Below are positions 46,048-54,618 of a stretch of 64,000 nt of DNA, in pieces. Within the stretch, counting starts at the first letter, position 1; each line of letters opens with the position of its first letter. Location: NCBI GenBank assembly GCA_965227155.1, contig OZ245731.1:3906001-3970000 (forward strand). The letters are read 5' to 3'. Origin of the DNA: UBA6059 sp965227155. GTDB lineage: Bacteria; Bacteroidota; Bacteroidia; Cytophagales; Cyclobacteriaceae. Below the pieces are notes generated by a model, which had not been told where the DNA came from, did not search any database, and was given only the letters and a program-made list of their open reading frames with translations. The position numbers and the translations under genes are program-made.

Positions 46048-46673
46048 TCCTAAAAGTGTGCGGTATGAAAAGCATAGAAAATATGCAAGCCCTGGTTAGT
46101 AGGGTGCAGCCTGATTGGATGGGGCTGATTTTCTATGAACCTTCGCCGCGCAACGTTGATTTGGAAGTTCATGAAATAAAAGCTTTGCTTGAATTGCCTG
46201 TCGAGAAAGTAGGGGTATTTGTGAATGCAAGTACCGATGAGATTTTGGAAAAGGCAGACATTTATGGCTTGTCTGCTGTTCAACTGCATGGAGATGAAAC
46301 AGCAGCTGATTGTAAGTTGATCCGTCAGGAAGGTCTAAAGGTTGTGAAAGCATTACCGATCAAAGAACAGCAGGATTTAGCAGAAGCAGCTCGATATGAA
46401 AATGCAGCGGATTACCTATTATTTGATACCAAAAGTAAGCTTAGAGGAGGTAGCGGACAGCAATTCGATTGGTCCCTGCTTAAGAATTATTCATTTTCAA
46501 CACCCTTTTTATTGAGTGGTGGGATTGGCCCGAATGAAGTGGAGGCCTTGCAGGCTTTTCAGCACCCGAAATATATAGGCATTGATATCAACAGCAGGTT
46601 TGAAACTGCACCCGGTATAAAAGACATTGATTTGATTAAAAAATTTAAAGAAGCATTATGGCAGAAACATTGA
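46044..46673 (+). CDS. trpF: Phosphoribosylanthranilate isomerase
   Basis: A 209-aa TIM-barrel isomerase acting between TrpD and TrpC. The catalytic Cys6 is in LKVCGMKS and the catalytic Asp is in LLFDTKSK. GGSGQQFDW and LLSGGIGPNEV form the phosphate site. The ATG overlaps the trpC stop by 4 bp and the gene end overlaps trpB by 16 bp. Confidence 0.96.
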   Translation: MILKVCGMKSIENMQALVSRVQPDWMGLIFYEPSPRNVDLEVHEIKALLELPVEKVGVFVNASTDEILEKADIYGLSAVQLHGDETAADCKLIRQEGLKVVKALPIKEQQDLAEAARYENAADYLLFDTKSKLRGGSGQQFDWSLLKNYSFSTPFLLSGGIGPNEVEALQAFQHPKYIGIDINSRFETAPGIKDIDLIKKFKEALWQKH

Positions 46674-47851
46674 AATACCATGTGGACGAAAGAGGCTATT
46701 ATGGCAAGTTTGGCGGGGCATATATTCCCGAAATGCTTTACCCGAATATTGAGGAGCTTCGGTTGAATTATCTGGAGATCACTCAATCTGAGGAATTTCA
46801 AAAAGAATTCAGGAAGCTGTTAAAGGACTTTGTGGGTCGGCCCACACCGTTGTATTATGCAGCGAGATTGTCGGAGCACTACCATGCTAAAATCTACCTG
46901 AAGCGGGAAGACCTCTGTCACACCGGTGCACATAAGGTAAACAATACTGTCGGGCAGATTTTGCTGGCTCGTAAGCTTGGAAAGCAGCGTATCATCGCAG
47001 AAACGGGAGCAGGGCAGCATGGAGTGGCTACTGCTACAGTCTGTGCCCTGATGGGCATGGAATGCACCATCTACATGGGTGCTATCGACATAGAGCGACA
47101 AAGGCCCAATGTTGAGCGCATGAAAATATTGGGCGCCCAGGTAGTGCCAGCAACCAGTGGTAGCAAAACACTGAAAGATGCTACCAATGAAGCCATGCGG
47201 GCTTGGATCAATAATCCCGAGGACACACATTACATCATAGGCAGCGTGGTTGGGCCACATCCTTATCCTGATATGGTGACCCGCTTTCAGTCGGTGGTAA
47301 GCGAAGAAATCAAGTTCCAGTTGTCAGAGCAAGAGGGCCGCGACTATCCTGACCATGTCGTGGCATGTGTTGGTGGAGGAAGCAATGCAGCCGGTGCCTA
47401 TTATCATTTCCTGGATAATGAAAAGGTTGACCTGGTGGCTGTGGAGGCTGCCGGTAAAGGTGTACATTCCGGTGAAAGTGCCGCCACTACTTTCCTGGGT
47501 AGAGAAGGTATTTTGCATGGCAGTAAAACCTTGCTGATGCAGACAGCAGATGGACAGGTGACAGAGCCTTATTCCATATCCGCAGGCCTGGACTATCCCG
47601 GCATAGGACCTTTACATGCACATCTATTTGATAGTGGAAGAGGCAGCTTTTATAGCGTGACAGATGAAGAAGCGATGCGTGCTGGTGTAGAGTTAAGTAG
47701 GCTGGAAGGCATTATACCGGCCATCGAAACGGCCCATGCCCTGGCTGTACTCAAGCAAATGAGTTTATCCCCGGAAAAAATAGTGGTCATTAGCTTATCA
47801 GGCCGAGGTGACAAAGATTTGGAAACCTACATTCGATGGGGGAAGTATTGA
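46658..47851 (+). CDS. trpB: Tryptophan synthase beta chain
   Basis: The 397-aa PLP enzyme condenses indole with serine. Lys93 in HTGAHKVNN binds PLP. The glycine-rich phosphate loop is VACVGGGSNAAG, and ETGAGQHG holds the catalytic Glu. It belongs to the standard TrpB1 type that pairs with TrpA. It overlaps trpF by 16 bp but is separated from trpA by 228 bp of repeat-rich non-coding DNA. Confidence 0.97.
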   Translation: MAETLKYHVDERGYYGKFGGAYIPEMLYPNIEELRLNYLEITQSEEFQKEFRKLLKDFVGRPTPLYYAARLSEHYHAKIYLKREDLCHTGAHKVNNTVGQILLARKLGKQRIIAETGAGQHGVATATVCALMGMECTIYMGAIDIERQRPNVERMKILGAQVVPATSGSKTLKDATNEAMRAWINNPEDTHYIIGSVVGPHPYPDMVTRFQSVVSEEIKFQLSEQEGRDYPDHVVACVGGGSNAAGAYYHFLDNEKVDLVAVEAAGKGVHSGESAATTFLGREGILHGSKTLLMQTADGQVTEPYSISAGLDYPGIGPLHAHLFDSGRGSFYSVTDEEAMRAGVELSRLEGIIPAIETAHALAVLKQMSLSPEKIVVISLSGRGDKDLETYIRWGKY

Positions 47852-47895
47852 TTCATTAAGATGAAATCTGAAAGGAAAAAGGATTAAGGGTGAAA

Positions 47896-48047
47896 TCCAC
47901 CTTCGCTAAAGCTACGGAGGATGAAAAGTGAATTGTGAAAGGTGAAAGGAAAAGGGTGGAAGGTGAAAGGAAAAAGCTGAAAGAAAAAAGCAAATGTTGA
48001 AGCAAAACTTTGTGCACCTCTGTGCCTTCTTTGCGCTTCTTTGTGGT
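47896..48047. repeat. Cluster of degenerate intergenic repeats inside the trp operon
   Basis: Three elements lie between trpB and trpA. First is an imperfect hairpin with CCACCTTCGCTAAAGCTACGG (47896-47921). Second is a purine-rich tract with GGTGAAAGGAAAA repeated at 47941-47953 and 47962-47974 (21-bp period). Third is a tandem set of degenerate 10-11-mers of the type TTTGTGC/TTTGCGC at 48008-48047. Such sequences recur between genes in Bacteroidota genomes. They interrupt an otherwise overlapping operon. Confidence 0.65.
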
Positions 48048-48079
48048 AGACCTTTCAATAAGTTTGATTTAGAATTAAA

Positions 48080-48859
48080 ATGAACAGAATAAAGCAACTA
48101 TTTCAACAGAAGGATAGCAATATCCTCAACATATATTTTACTGCAGGTTATCCTAATCTGGAAGATACAATTTCGGTAATGCAGGCCCTGGAGAAAGGTG
48201 GGGCAAATTTGATTGAAATTGGGATGCCCTTTTCCGATCCTATTGCCGATGGTCCTACTATTCAGGAAAGCAATATGGTTGCCCTCAAAAACGGTATGAC
48301 CATCCAAAAGCTTTTTGAGCAGCTTAAGGGCATGCGGGACAAGGTAAACTTACCTGTAGTGTTGATGGGCTACCTCAATCCTATCATGCAATTTGGCGTA
48401 GAGAGGTTTTGCCAGGAGGCACAGGCCTGTGGTATTGATGGGCTTATACTACCGGATTTACCAATGGATGAGTACCTTCAGGAGTACAAAGCTTTGTTTG
48501 ATGCCCACGGTCTTTACAACATTTTTCTAATTACACCGCAAACATCAGAAGAACGTATAAAAACCATCGATAACAACAGCGAGGGGTTTATCTATATGGT
48601 ATCCTCTGCTAGCATAACCGGTGCCAAAAAGGAAATCACACCAAAGCAAATAGCCTACTTTGATTGTGTAAATGAAATGAACCTCACCAACCCTCGTTTG
48701 ATTGGTTTTGGCATCTCCGATCGACAGACATTTTCGGCTGCATGTCAATATGCTCAGGGTGCTATCATTGGCAGTGCATTTATCAACAAGCTTAAGGAGG
48801 CCAAAAAACTTGAGGAAGATATTATCGCATTTGTAAAATCAATAAAGTCAGACCTATGA
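48080..48859 (+). CDS. trpA: Tryptophan synthase alpha chain
   Basis: The 259-aa TIM barrel cleaves indoleglycerol phosphate to indole for TrpB. The catalytic Glu46 is in LIEIGMPFSDP and Asp57 in DPIADGPT. IYMVSSASITGAKKE is the phosphate and loop 6 region, and GFGISDRQT closes the site. The start follows the repeat cluster. The stop overlaps the DAHP synthase gene by 4 bp. Confidence 0.97.
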   Translation: MNRIKQLFQQKDSNILNIYFTAGYPNLEDTISVMQALEKGGANLIEIGMPFSDPIADGPTIQESNMVALKNGMTIQKLFEQLKGMRDKVNLPVVLMGYLNPIMQFGVERFCQEAQACGIDGLILPDLPMDEYLQEYKALFDAHGLYNIFLITPQTSEERIKTIDNNSEGFIYMVSSASITGAKKEITPKQIAYFDCVNEMNLTNPRLIGFGISDRQTFSAACQYAQGAIIGSAFINKLKEAKKLEEDIIAFVKSIKSDL

Positions 48860-49872
48860 TCATTCAATTTGAAAAAGGAACTAAGCAGGATCAAATCCAG
48901 GAGGTAGAAGATCGGATCTCCAATTTCAATTATAAATCCCGAATGGTCAAAACCCAGCTAGGGGAATACCTGGTTGGTATCGGCAAAGGTAAGTTTGACA
49001 TCAGGGAGATTGGCCATTTGCCGGGCATTGCGGATATCCATATGGTATCGGATGATTTTAAGCTGGTTAGCCGTAAGTGGAAAGTGAAGCCTACCAGTAT
49101 TGACCTTGGCGATGGTGTGGTCATTAGAGAGGGCGACCTGGCTATTATGGCAGGGCCATGCTCTATTGAAGGGGAAGAAAATATCAGGAAAACCATCGAT
49201 CATTTGGTGGAAAATGGTATCAGAATAATGAGAGGCGGGGTTTTCAAGCCTCGAAGTTCACCCTACTCATTTAGAGGGATGGGGTTGGAAGGGCTCAAAC
49301 TCTGGTATAAACTGGCGAAAGAAGCCGGTATCAAAATAGTTACGGAGGTGATGCAGGTTTCTCAAATTGCCGAGATGTACGATTATGTGGATATTTACCA
49401 GGTTGGTGCTCGCAATACACAGAATTTCAATCTACTGGATGAACTTGGTCAGGTAGACAAACCGGTGATGATCAAAAGAGGCATCTCAGGTACAATCGAT
49501 GAGCTTTTGTATTCTGCAGAGTACGTTTTTGCAGGTGGCAATGAGAAGCTTATGCTTTGTGAGCGAGGCATCCGAACCTACGAGCGAGCATCGCGCAATA
49601 CGCTCGATCTTAATGCAGTGCCGATACTCAAGGAAAAAACCCATTTACCGGTAATTGTCGATCCTTCACATGGCATAGGGATTCGCGATCATGTAGCACC
49701 TATGGCACTGGCGGCAGTGATGGCCGGAGCTGATGGAATAATTTTCGAGACCCATGATAAACCTACCGAGGCATTCTCTGACGGTCAGCAAACCATTGAT
49801 TTTGATCAATCAGGCAAGCTTATCCATGCATTGAAAGAAATTATGAGTTTCAGAGAAAATATGGCGTATTAG
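48856..49872 (+). CDS. aroF: 3-deoxy-7-phosphoheptulonate synthase with N-terminal ferredoxin-like domain
   Basis: The 338-aa enzyme makes DAHP from phosphoenolpyruvate and erythrose 4-phosphate, the entry into aromatic synthesis. Residues 1-75 (MIIQFEKGTKQDQIQEVEDR...) form the FL/ACT-like regulatory domain seen in the Thermotoga-type class I-beta enzyme. The barrel has MAGPCSIEGEEN, GGVFKPRSSPYSF, VGARNTQNFNLL and VIVDPSHG. No chorismate mutase domain is attached. Placement at the end of the trp operon makes supply of chorismate follow Trp demand through the attenuator. Confidence 0.95.
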   Translation: MIIQFEKGTKQDQIQEVEDRISNFNYKSRMVKTQLGEYLVGIGKGKFDIREIGHLPGIADIHMVSDDFKLVSRKWKVKPTSIDLGDGVVIREGDLAIMAGPCSIEGEENIRKTIDHLVENGIRIMRGGVFKPRSSPYSFRGMGLEGLKLWYKLAKEAGIKIVTEVMQVSQIAEMYDYVDIYQVGARNTQNFNLLDELGQVDKPVMIKRGISGTIDELLYSAEYVFAGGNEKLMLCERGIRTYERASRNTLDLNAVPILKEKTHLPVIVDPSHGIGIRDHVAPMALAAVMAGADGIIFETHDKPTEAFSDGQQTIDFDQSGKLIHALKEIMSFRENMAY

Positions 49873-49891
49873 ACCTTTGCACTGTCTGACG

Positions 49892-50257
49892 TTATTTTAA
49901 CCAGTCAATATTTGATGGTATTTCATTATTGATAAAAGTGTAGCTTATGATGCCAGCGTATATAGCAATAACATCATAGCCATCAGATACAATCCTTTGA
50001 GGAGCAAGTAGCGGGAATACAATTTCTGAAATAAGGACCATAGCGGTTCCAATGAGTAAGACATTGTATTGCGAGATAGATAATGCTCGAAATGGATCTA
50101 AATAGATCAAATGAAATACTAGGGCTGCACCTATGAATGGATCCAAATAATTGTCAGCCCAGTCAATTGAATAATGGAGAATATGCTGGGTAACCTGATG
50201 CATTACTAGAATAAGGCAAGCCAATAATAATACTACATTTAGTCTTGTTATTTTCAT
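49892..50257 (-). CDS. Multi-helix membrane protein of unknown function
   Basis: A 121-aa protein with about four hydrophobic helices (for example LNVVLLLACLILVMH, PFIGAALVFHLIYL, YNVLLIGTAMVLISEIVF). No family was recognised. The start is 1 bp after the stop of the 72-aa gene upstream, so the two are co-transcribed. It is convergent with aroF. Confidence 0.65.
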   Translation of the reverse strand: MKITRLNVVLLLACLILVMHQVTQHILHYSIDWADNYLDPFIGAALVFHLIYLDPFRALSISQYNVLLIGTAMVLISEIVFPLLAPQRIVSDGYDVIAIYAGIISYTFINNEIPSNIDWLK

Positions 50258-50258
50258 G

Positions 50259-50477
50259 CTACAGTGCAGTTATAAAAATCAGCAGCACCACAATTAAAAT
50301 AACTGGTGACAATAAAAGAGAAGCAATCACTATTACTACCTGACCAACCCTTTTGGCCACAATTGTGAATGGATTATCGTTTTCATTAGGAGTCAGTTGT
50401 GCATTGTACTTTTTCATGGTTTTGACATAAGTATCCCATAACTCTTTAGCCATTGACTTATTGTCACCATTTTTCAT
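50259..50477 (-). CDS. Small membrane protein with C-terminal hydrophobic tail
   Basis: A 72-aa protein. A charged helix (AKELWDTYVKTMKKYNAQL) is followed by a long hydrophobic tail (VVIVIASLLLSPVILIVVLLIF), which could be one or two membrane helices. The function is unknown. It is coupled to the 121-aa membrane gene. Confidence 0.6.
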   Translation of the reverse strand: MKNGDNKSMAKELWDTYVKTMKKYNAQLTPNENDNPFTIVAKRVGQVVIVIASLLLSPVILIVVLLIFITAL

Positions 50478-50580
50478 AGTACAAAACGCTTATCAATAAT
50501 ACCTAACGATAAACCTTAATTCCTTTCAATAAGGCCTGTATCTATTATAGCGTATTTAGCAGAAATAGGTTGATTGGATA

Positions 50581-50985
50581 CTAATCTTCGTCTGTTTCAA
50601 TCAAATTAAACTCCAGATCGAGTAGTTCTGCATAGTCCTCGCCAGATTCCAGCATGTCCTCATCCCAGGCTTCATAGTACCAGTTGATGGTCACATTTCT
50701 ACCGGTTTGATTGATCAGGGAAAGTTTCCGGAACAGGTCAAAAAGGCATTTTGAGCTGCTGGTATTAAAATATTCAAAGAAAATATTGACAGTAAGGTCA
50801 CTCATCCCAAATACCACATATTCTTCCAACCTATCAAAAAGCTTTTGGTAGAACTGTAGTGTGTTTTCAGGACTAGATTTGCCCCTTATGTCTAAAAACC
50901 CCGAATGAGGGTCAAAATAAATGTAGGGAGTAATTCGGGTGCCATCTACCCTCAATTTCTCCATAGCTGATGTTTCAAAATCCAT
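50581..50985 (-). CDS. siaC: SiaC-family regulatory phosphoprotein (DUF1987)
   Basis: A 134-aa partner-switch protein. It has the family features TRITPYIYFDPHSGFLDIRGKSSPEN, then FEYFNTSSSKCLFDL with the phosphorylatable position at Thr75/Ser (Pseudomonas SiaC is modified at the equivalent Thr68), and an acidic C-terminus. SiaB-type kinases phosphorylate it and PP2C enzymes reverse this. Its ATG directly follows the SiaB-like stop codon. No phosphatase is adjacent, so the pair is orphan here. A second copy is at 62050. Confidence 0.9.
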   Translation of the reverse strand: MDFETSAMEKLRVDGTRITPYIYFDPHSGFLDIRGKSSPENTLQFYQKLFDRLEEYVVFGMSDLTVNIFFEYFNTSSSKCLFDLFRKLSLINQTGRNVTINWYYEAWDEDMLESGEDYAELLDLEFNLIETDED

Positions 50986-51543
50986 CTAGTCTTGCTGCCG
51001 GTTTAACTTTACGCTAAAAGTGTAATACGATATCTCGTCATTCACACGATTAAATTCATATTTTAATTTATTGTTGGATTTTCTGGCAATATCAATGAAT
51101 CCCAATCCGGCAGTGCCCTTATCAGACATACCCCCGGTTGACATCACATCTTTGTAATAACTCCTCAACTCCATAGAATCCATTGCATTGATTTTATCGA
51201 TCTTCTGGGTAATTAATATTTCTTCCCTTCTCTTAATGTAATTACAGGTCAGAAATGTATAATACTCAGGATCAACGGTAATCATGATCATGCTCGATCG
51301 GGAATTCCCTTCGGTCATATTTACAGATTGCCCATTGAGTGGATAAGTGCTGTGGTGGCGAAGGTTTTCAATACATTCGGTTGCTATGTTGAAGCATTTT
51401 TTCCGTATTGACCTTTCACCTTCAATCTCTTCAAGGCGCTCTTCAAAGGACTCAAGCAAATTGACCAGCAGGTTATGAGTAACCTCTCCTTTGTAGATCA
51501 AGATAACCTTTTCACTGAAGATATTTTGATCAGGTGGATTCAT
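50986..51543 (-). CDS. siaB: SiaB-family protein kinase (DUF6272)
   Basis: A 185-aa protein with a GHKL-like ATPase layout: ATECIENLRHHS (N-box-like) and TAGLGFIDIARKS (G-box-like). SiaB kinases phosphorylate SiaC. The gene directly precedes siaC with no gap. The similar pair at 62050-63041 shares order and motifs, so one arose by duplication of the two-gene unit. Both lack membrane segments and act in the cytosol. Confidence 0.88.
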   Translation of the reverse strand: MNPPDQNIFSEKVILIYKGEVTHNLLVNLLESFEERLEEIEGERSIRKKCFNIATECIENLRHHSTYPLNGQSVNMTEGNSRSSMIMITVDPEYYTFLTCNYIKRREEILITQKIDKINAMDSMELRSYYKDVMSTGGMSDKGTAGLGFIDIARKSNNKLKYEFNRVNDEISYYTFSVKLNRQQD

Positions 51544-51754
51544 TGTTCAGCAATGGTGGTGGTATAGACAATTGAGCCTTGAAGATAAGCCAATTTTATG
51601 ACACAGAATAGAAAATTGGCCATCATTTAAATAATTAGTGGAGACAGGAGAATTGTAGCTCAGGACATAATTCGCTAGCTTTACCATTCAAATAATTAGA
51701 AAATCCAGGGTCTTGCTGATCCGTAATTTCTAGTACGCAGAAAAAGACAACATT

Positions 51755-52501
51755 ATGAGACAGATCTATGAGAATTACACAGAAGAGGATTTCAAAGTTT
51801 GGCAAATCCTTTATGACCGACAGATTCAAAATCTACCCTCTGCTGCTACTAAAGATTATATGGAAGGTCTGAAAGCTACCAATTTTGTAAGAGATAGGAT
51901 TCCAAGCTTCGAAGAGACCAACGAGATTTTAGAGAAAATAACCGGCTGGAGATTAGCCGTGGTACCGGGCATTGTACCGGATTACACTTTCTTTGAGTTA
52001 ATGTCAAACAAGCGGTTTCCGGCTACTACCTGGTTAAGAAAAATGTCGGAGCTGGACTACCTCGAGGAGCCCGACATGTTTCATGATGTTTTTGCCCATG
52101 TGCCTTTACTTACAAACCAGGCGTTTGTTGATTTTCTGGAGGAATTGAGCAAGATAGGACTTCATTATTGTGGTAATGATTATGCTATAGATTTATTGTC
52201 CCGCATTTACTGGTTTACAGTGGAGTTTGGACTGATTCGTGAAAATGGTGAACTCAGAATTTATGGTGCCGGGATACTTTCCTCTGCCGGTGAAACCAAG
52301 TACAGCATCAGTGATGAGCCACCGCATTATGAATTTGATGTTGCTACGATCATGAATACCTCCTTTCGCAAGGACGTTTTTCAGGACAGATATTTTGTGA
52401 TTGAGTCCTACGAACAGCTTTTTTCATCTATTCCTGAAATCAAGGCTTTCTTAAAGGAAAAGGTTGCAGAGCAGAATGAAAAGACTGTAGCTGTAAATTA
52501 G
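51755..52501 (+). CDS. phhA: Phenylalanine 4-hydroxylase
   Basis: The 248-aa monooxygenase converts Phe to Tyr with tetrahydrobiopterin and oxygen. Iron ligands His110 and His115 are in MFHDVFAHVP and Glu157 is in YWFTVEFGL. GAGILSSAGE and the preceding GIVPDYTFF fit the bacterial catalytic domain without regulatory domain. No pterin carbinolamine dehydratase gene is adjacent. The neighbouring his genes start 52 bp downstream and may be co-transcribed. Confidence 0.96.
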   Translation: MRQIYENYTEEDFKVWQILYDRQIQNLPSAATKDYMEGLKATNFVRDRIPSFEETNEILEKITGWRLAVVPGIVPDYTFFELMSNKRFPATTWLRKMSELDYLEEPDMFHDVFAHVPLLTNQAFVDFLEELSKIGLHYCGNDYAIDLLSRIYWFTVEFGLIRENGELRIYGAGILSSAGETKYSISDEPPHYEFDVATIMNTSFRKDVFQDRYFVIESYEQLFSSIPEIKAFLKEKVAEQNEKTVAVN

Positions 52502-52552
52502 AGTAAAACTATCTTACACTTTTGAAGCAGGTTGTGCTGTAAAGCATAAGCA

Positions 52553-53131
52553 ATGAACTTAACTATCATCAAGTATAATGCCGGCAATGTACGGTCTGTG
52601 ACCAATGCATTGCATCGGCTGGGTGTGGAACCTTTGGTATCTGACGACCCGGATGAGATTCGCAAAGCCGACAAGATTATATTTCCAGGTGTTGGAGAGG
52701 CGCGCACTGCAATGCAGTACTTGAGAAAGACGGGCTTAGATTCCTTAATTCCTACACTAACCCAGCCATTTTTAGGTATATGCCTCGGTTTGCAACTAAT
52801 GTGTGCACATACTGAAGAAAACAATACCGATTGTCTGGGCATATTCCCGCTCACTGTCAAAAGGTTTCCGGATAGCATGAAGGTACCTCATATGGGCTGG
52901 AATGAAATTTCCTATCCGCAAGGACCTTTAATGAAAGGGGTAGATGGGGGCTATTTGTATTTTGTGCATAGCTACTACGCACCGCTGGCTGAGACGACTA
53001 TCGCACGTGCCGGGTACAGCCTTGATTTTAGTGCAGCACTTCAGCTGGATAATTTTTACGCCATACAGGCACATCCCGAAAAGAGTAGCCATACCGGGCA
53101 GCAGATATTAAAAAATTTCATAGAAATCTAA
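52553..53131 (+). CDS. hisH: Imidazole glycerol phosphate synthase, glutaminase subunit
   Basis: A 192-aa class I amidotransferase that feeds ammonia to HisF. The nucleophile is Cys77 in LGICLGLQLM. The His-Glu pair is in QAHPEKS at about 178. It heads the run hisH-hisA-hisF-hisIE, the last four steps before imidazole ring completion. The genes for the earlier and later steps (hisG, hisD, hisC, hisB) are not in the window. Confidence 0.96.
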   Translation: MNLTIIKYNAGNVRSVTNALHRLGVEPLVSDDPDEIRKADKIIFPGVGEARTAMQYLRKTGLDSLIPTLTQPFLGICLGLQLMCAHTEENNTDCLGIFPLTVKRFPDSMKVPHMGWNEISYPQGPLMKGVDGGYLYFVHSYYAPLAETTIARAGYSLDFSAALQLDNFYAIQAHPEKSSHTGQQILKNFIEI

Positions 53132-53141
53132 ATTCTAATTC

Positions 53142-53858
53142 GTGGAAATTATTCCAGCCATAGACATCATTGAAGGTAAATGTGTTCGCCTGAGCGCCGG
53201 CAAATATGAGGAAAAAACGGTCTATCATGAAGACCCGCTAAAAGTGGCTCAGGAATTTGAGCAGGCGGGCATCAGGCGCCTGCATTTGGTTGATCTTGAT
53301 GGTGCAAAGGCCAAAAAAGTGATCAATTGGAAAGTAATAGAGTCTATCACAAAAAATACTAACCTTAAAGTAGATTTTGGTGGGGGCGTACAGTCTGATG
53401 AAGAGGTGGAGCGTCTTTTTGATCTTGGTGTAGCGCAGGTAACAGGTGGAAGTATCGCCGTAAAGGACCCATTTGTTTTTAAACAATGGATTTATAAATA
53501 TGGCCCTGATAAGATCATACTAGGTGCTGATGTGCGCGAAAACTACATTGCTGTGCACGGCTGGGAAGAGACTACAGCCATCCACATTCTGGATTTTCTG
53601 GAAGACTATGTAGCTCTCGGCATCAAAGATGTCATCTGCACAGATATTGATCGCGATGGTATGCTAACGGGCCCTTCAGTTGCACTTTATGTAACCATAT
53701 TGGAGCAATTTCCAAAACTAAACCTGATCAGCAGTGGAGGTGTTTCCAGTGCCATCGATTTAGAGAAGCTCCTCGGCATAGGTGTGTATGGTGCCATCAT
53801 CGGCAAAGCCATTTATGAGGAAAGAATAACACTGGACGAGCTAAAGCAATACCTGTAA
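53142..53858 (+). CDS. hisA: ProFAR isomerase
   Basis: The 238-aa TIM barrel performs the Amadori rearrangement of ProFAR. It starts at GTG (MEIIPAIDIIEGKCVRL). Catalytic Asp8 is in the first strand and the second catalytic Asp is in VICTDIDRDGML. Phosphate sites are GGGVQS and ISSGGVSS. It lies between hisH and hisF with 10-bp and 1-bp gaps. Confidence 0.96.
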   Translation: MEIIPAIDIIEGKCVRLSAGKYEEKTVYHEDPLKVAQEFEQAGIRRLHLVDLDGAKAKKVINWKVIESITKNTNLKVDFGGGVQSDEEVERLFDLGVAQVTGGSIAVKDPFVFKQWIYKYGPDKIILGADVRENYIAVHGWEETTAIHILDFLEDYVALGIKDVICTDIDRDGMLTGPSVALYVTILEQFPKLNLISSGGVSSAIDLEKLLGIGVYGAIIGKAIYEERITLDELKQYL

Positions 53859-53859
53859 G

Positions 53860-54618
53860 ATGCTGACCAAACGAATCATTCCGTGCCTTGATGTCAAGAA
53901 TGGGCGAACCGTAAAAGGGATAAATTTTTTAGAGCTCAGAGATGCCGGCGATCCTGTAGAGCTGGCCGCAACCTATGCCAATGAGTATGCTGATGAATTG
54001 GTCTTTCTTGATATTACAGCCACCCTCGAAAAACGGAAAACCCTGGTGGAGCTTGTTAAATCCGTTTCTCATGAAATCAATATCCCGTTCACAGTAGGTG
54101 GTGGCATTAGCTCTATCGAGGATGTATCCGCATTATTGAATGCGGGTGCCGACAAAATATCCATCAATAGCAGTGCTGTAAAAAATCCTGCACTAATCAA
54201 TGAATTGGTGAATGAATTTGGATCACAATGCATTGTAGTAGCAGTGGATACAAAGTTTGTTGATAAAGAACATAAGATCCATACCCACGGAGGCTCTAAG
54301 CCAACCGAAATTAAAACGCTGGAATGGGTTAAGGAAATTGAAAATAGAGGTGCCGGCGAAATTTTGCTGACATCTATGGATCATGATGGCACTAAAAATG
54401 GCTTTGCTGTTGAGCTAACCAGGCAAATCAGTGAGCTGGTCAATATCCCGGTGATCGCATCGGGAGGTGCAGGTGCTAAAGACCATTTTAAGACTATTTT
54501 CGATGAGGGTAAAGCTGATGCTGCTCTGGCGGCAAGCATCTTTCACTTCAATGAAATACCCATTGTAGAACTGAAGAAATACTTGGAACAGGAAAATATA
54601 CCAGTGAGACTAAGATAA
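53860..54618 (+). CDS. hisF: Imidazole glycerol phosphate synthase, cyclase subunit
   Basis: A 252-aa TIM barrel that uses HisH-derived ammonia to form imidazole glycerol phosphate and AICAR. Catalytic Asp11 is in IIPCLDVKNGR and the second Asp is in LTSMDHDGTKNG. GGGISS and ASGGAG are the two phosphate sites. The TAA stop overlaps the ATG of hisIE by 1 bp. Confidence 0.97.
   Translation: MLTKRIIPCLDVKNGRTVKGINFLELRDAGDPVELAATYANEYADELVFLDITATLEKRKTLVELVKSVSHEINIPFTVGGGISSIEDVSALLNAGADKISINSSAVKNPALINELVNEFGSQCIVVAVDTKFVDKEHKIHTHGGSKPTEIKTLEWVKEIENRGAGEILLTSMDHDGTKNGFAVELTRQISELVNIPVIASGGAGAKDHFKTIFDEGKADAALAASIFHFNEIPIVELKKYLEQENIPVRLR

Noticed and set aside
47912..48097. A 61-codon minus-strand open frame between trpB and trpA
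   Set aside because: It is made of the intergenic repeats (repetitive FSFHLPPF-like peptide) and starts inside trpA; not a gene.
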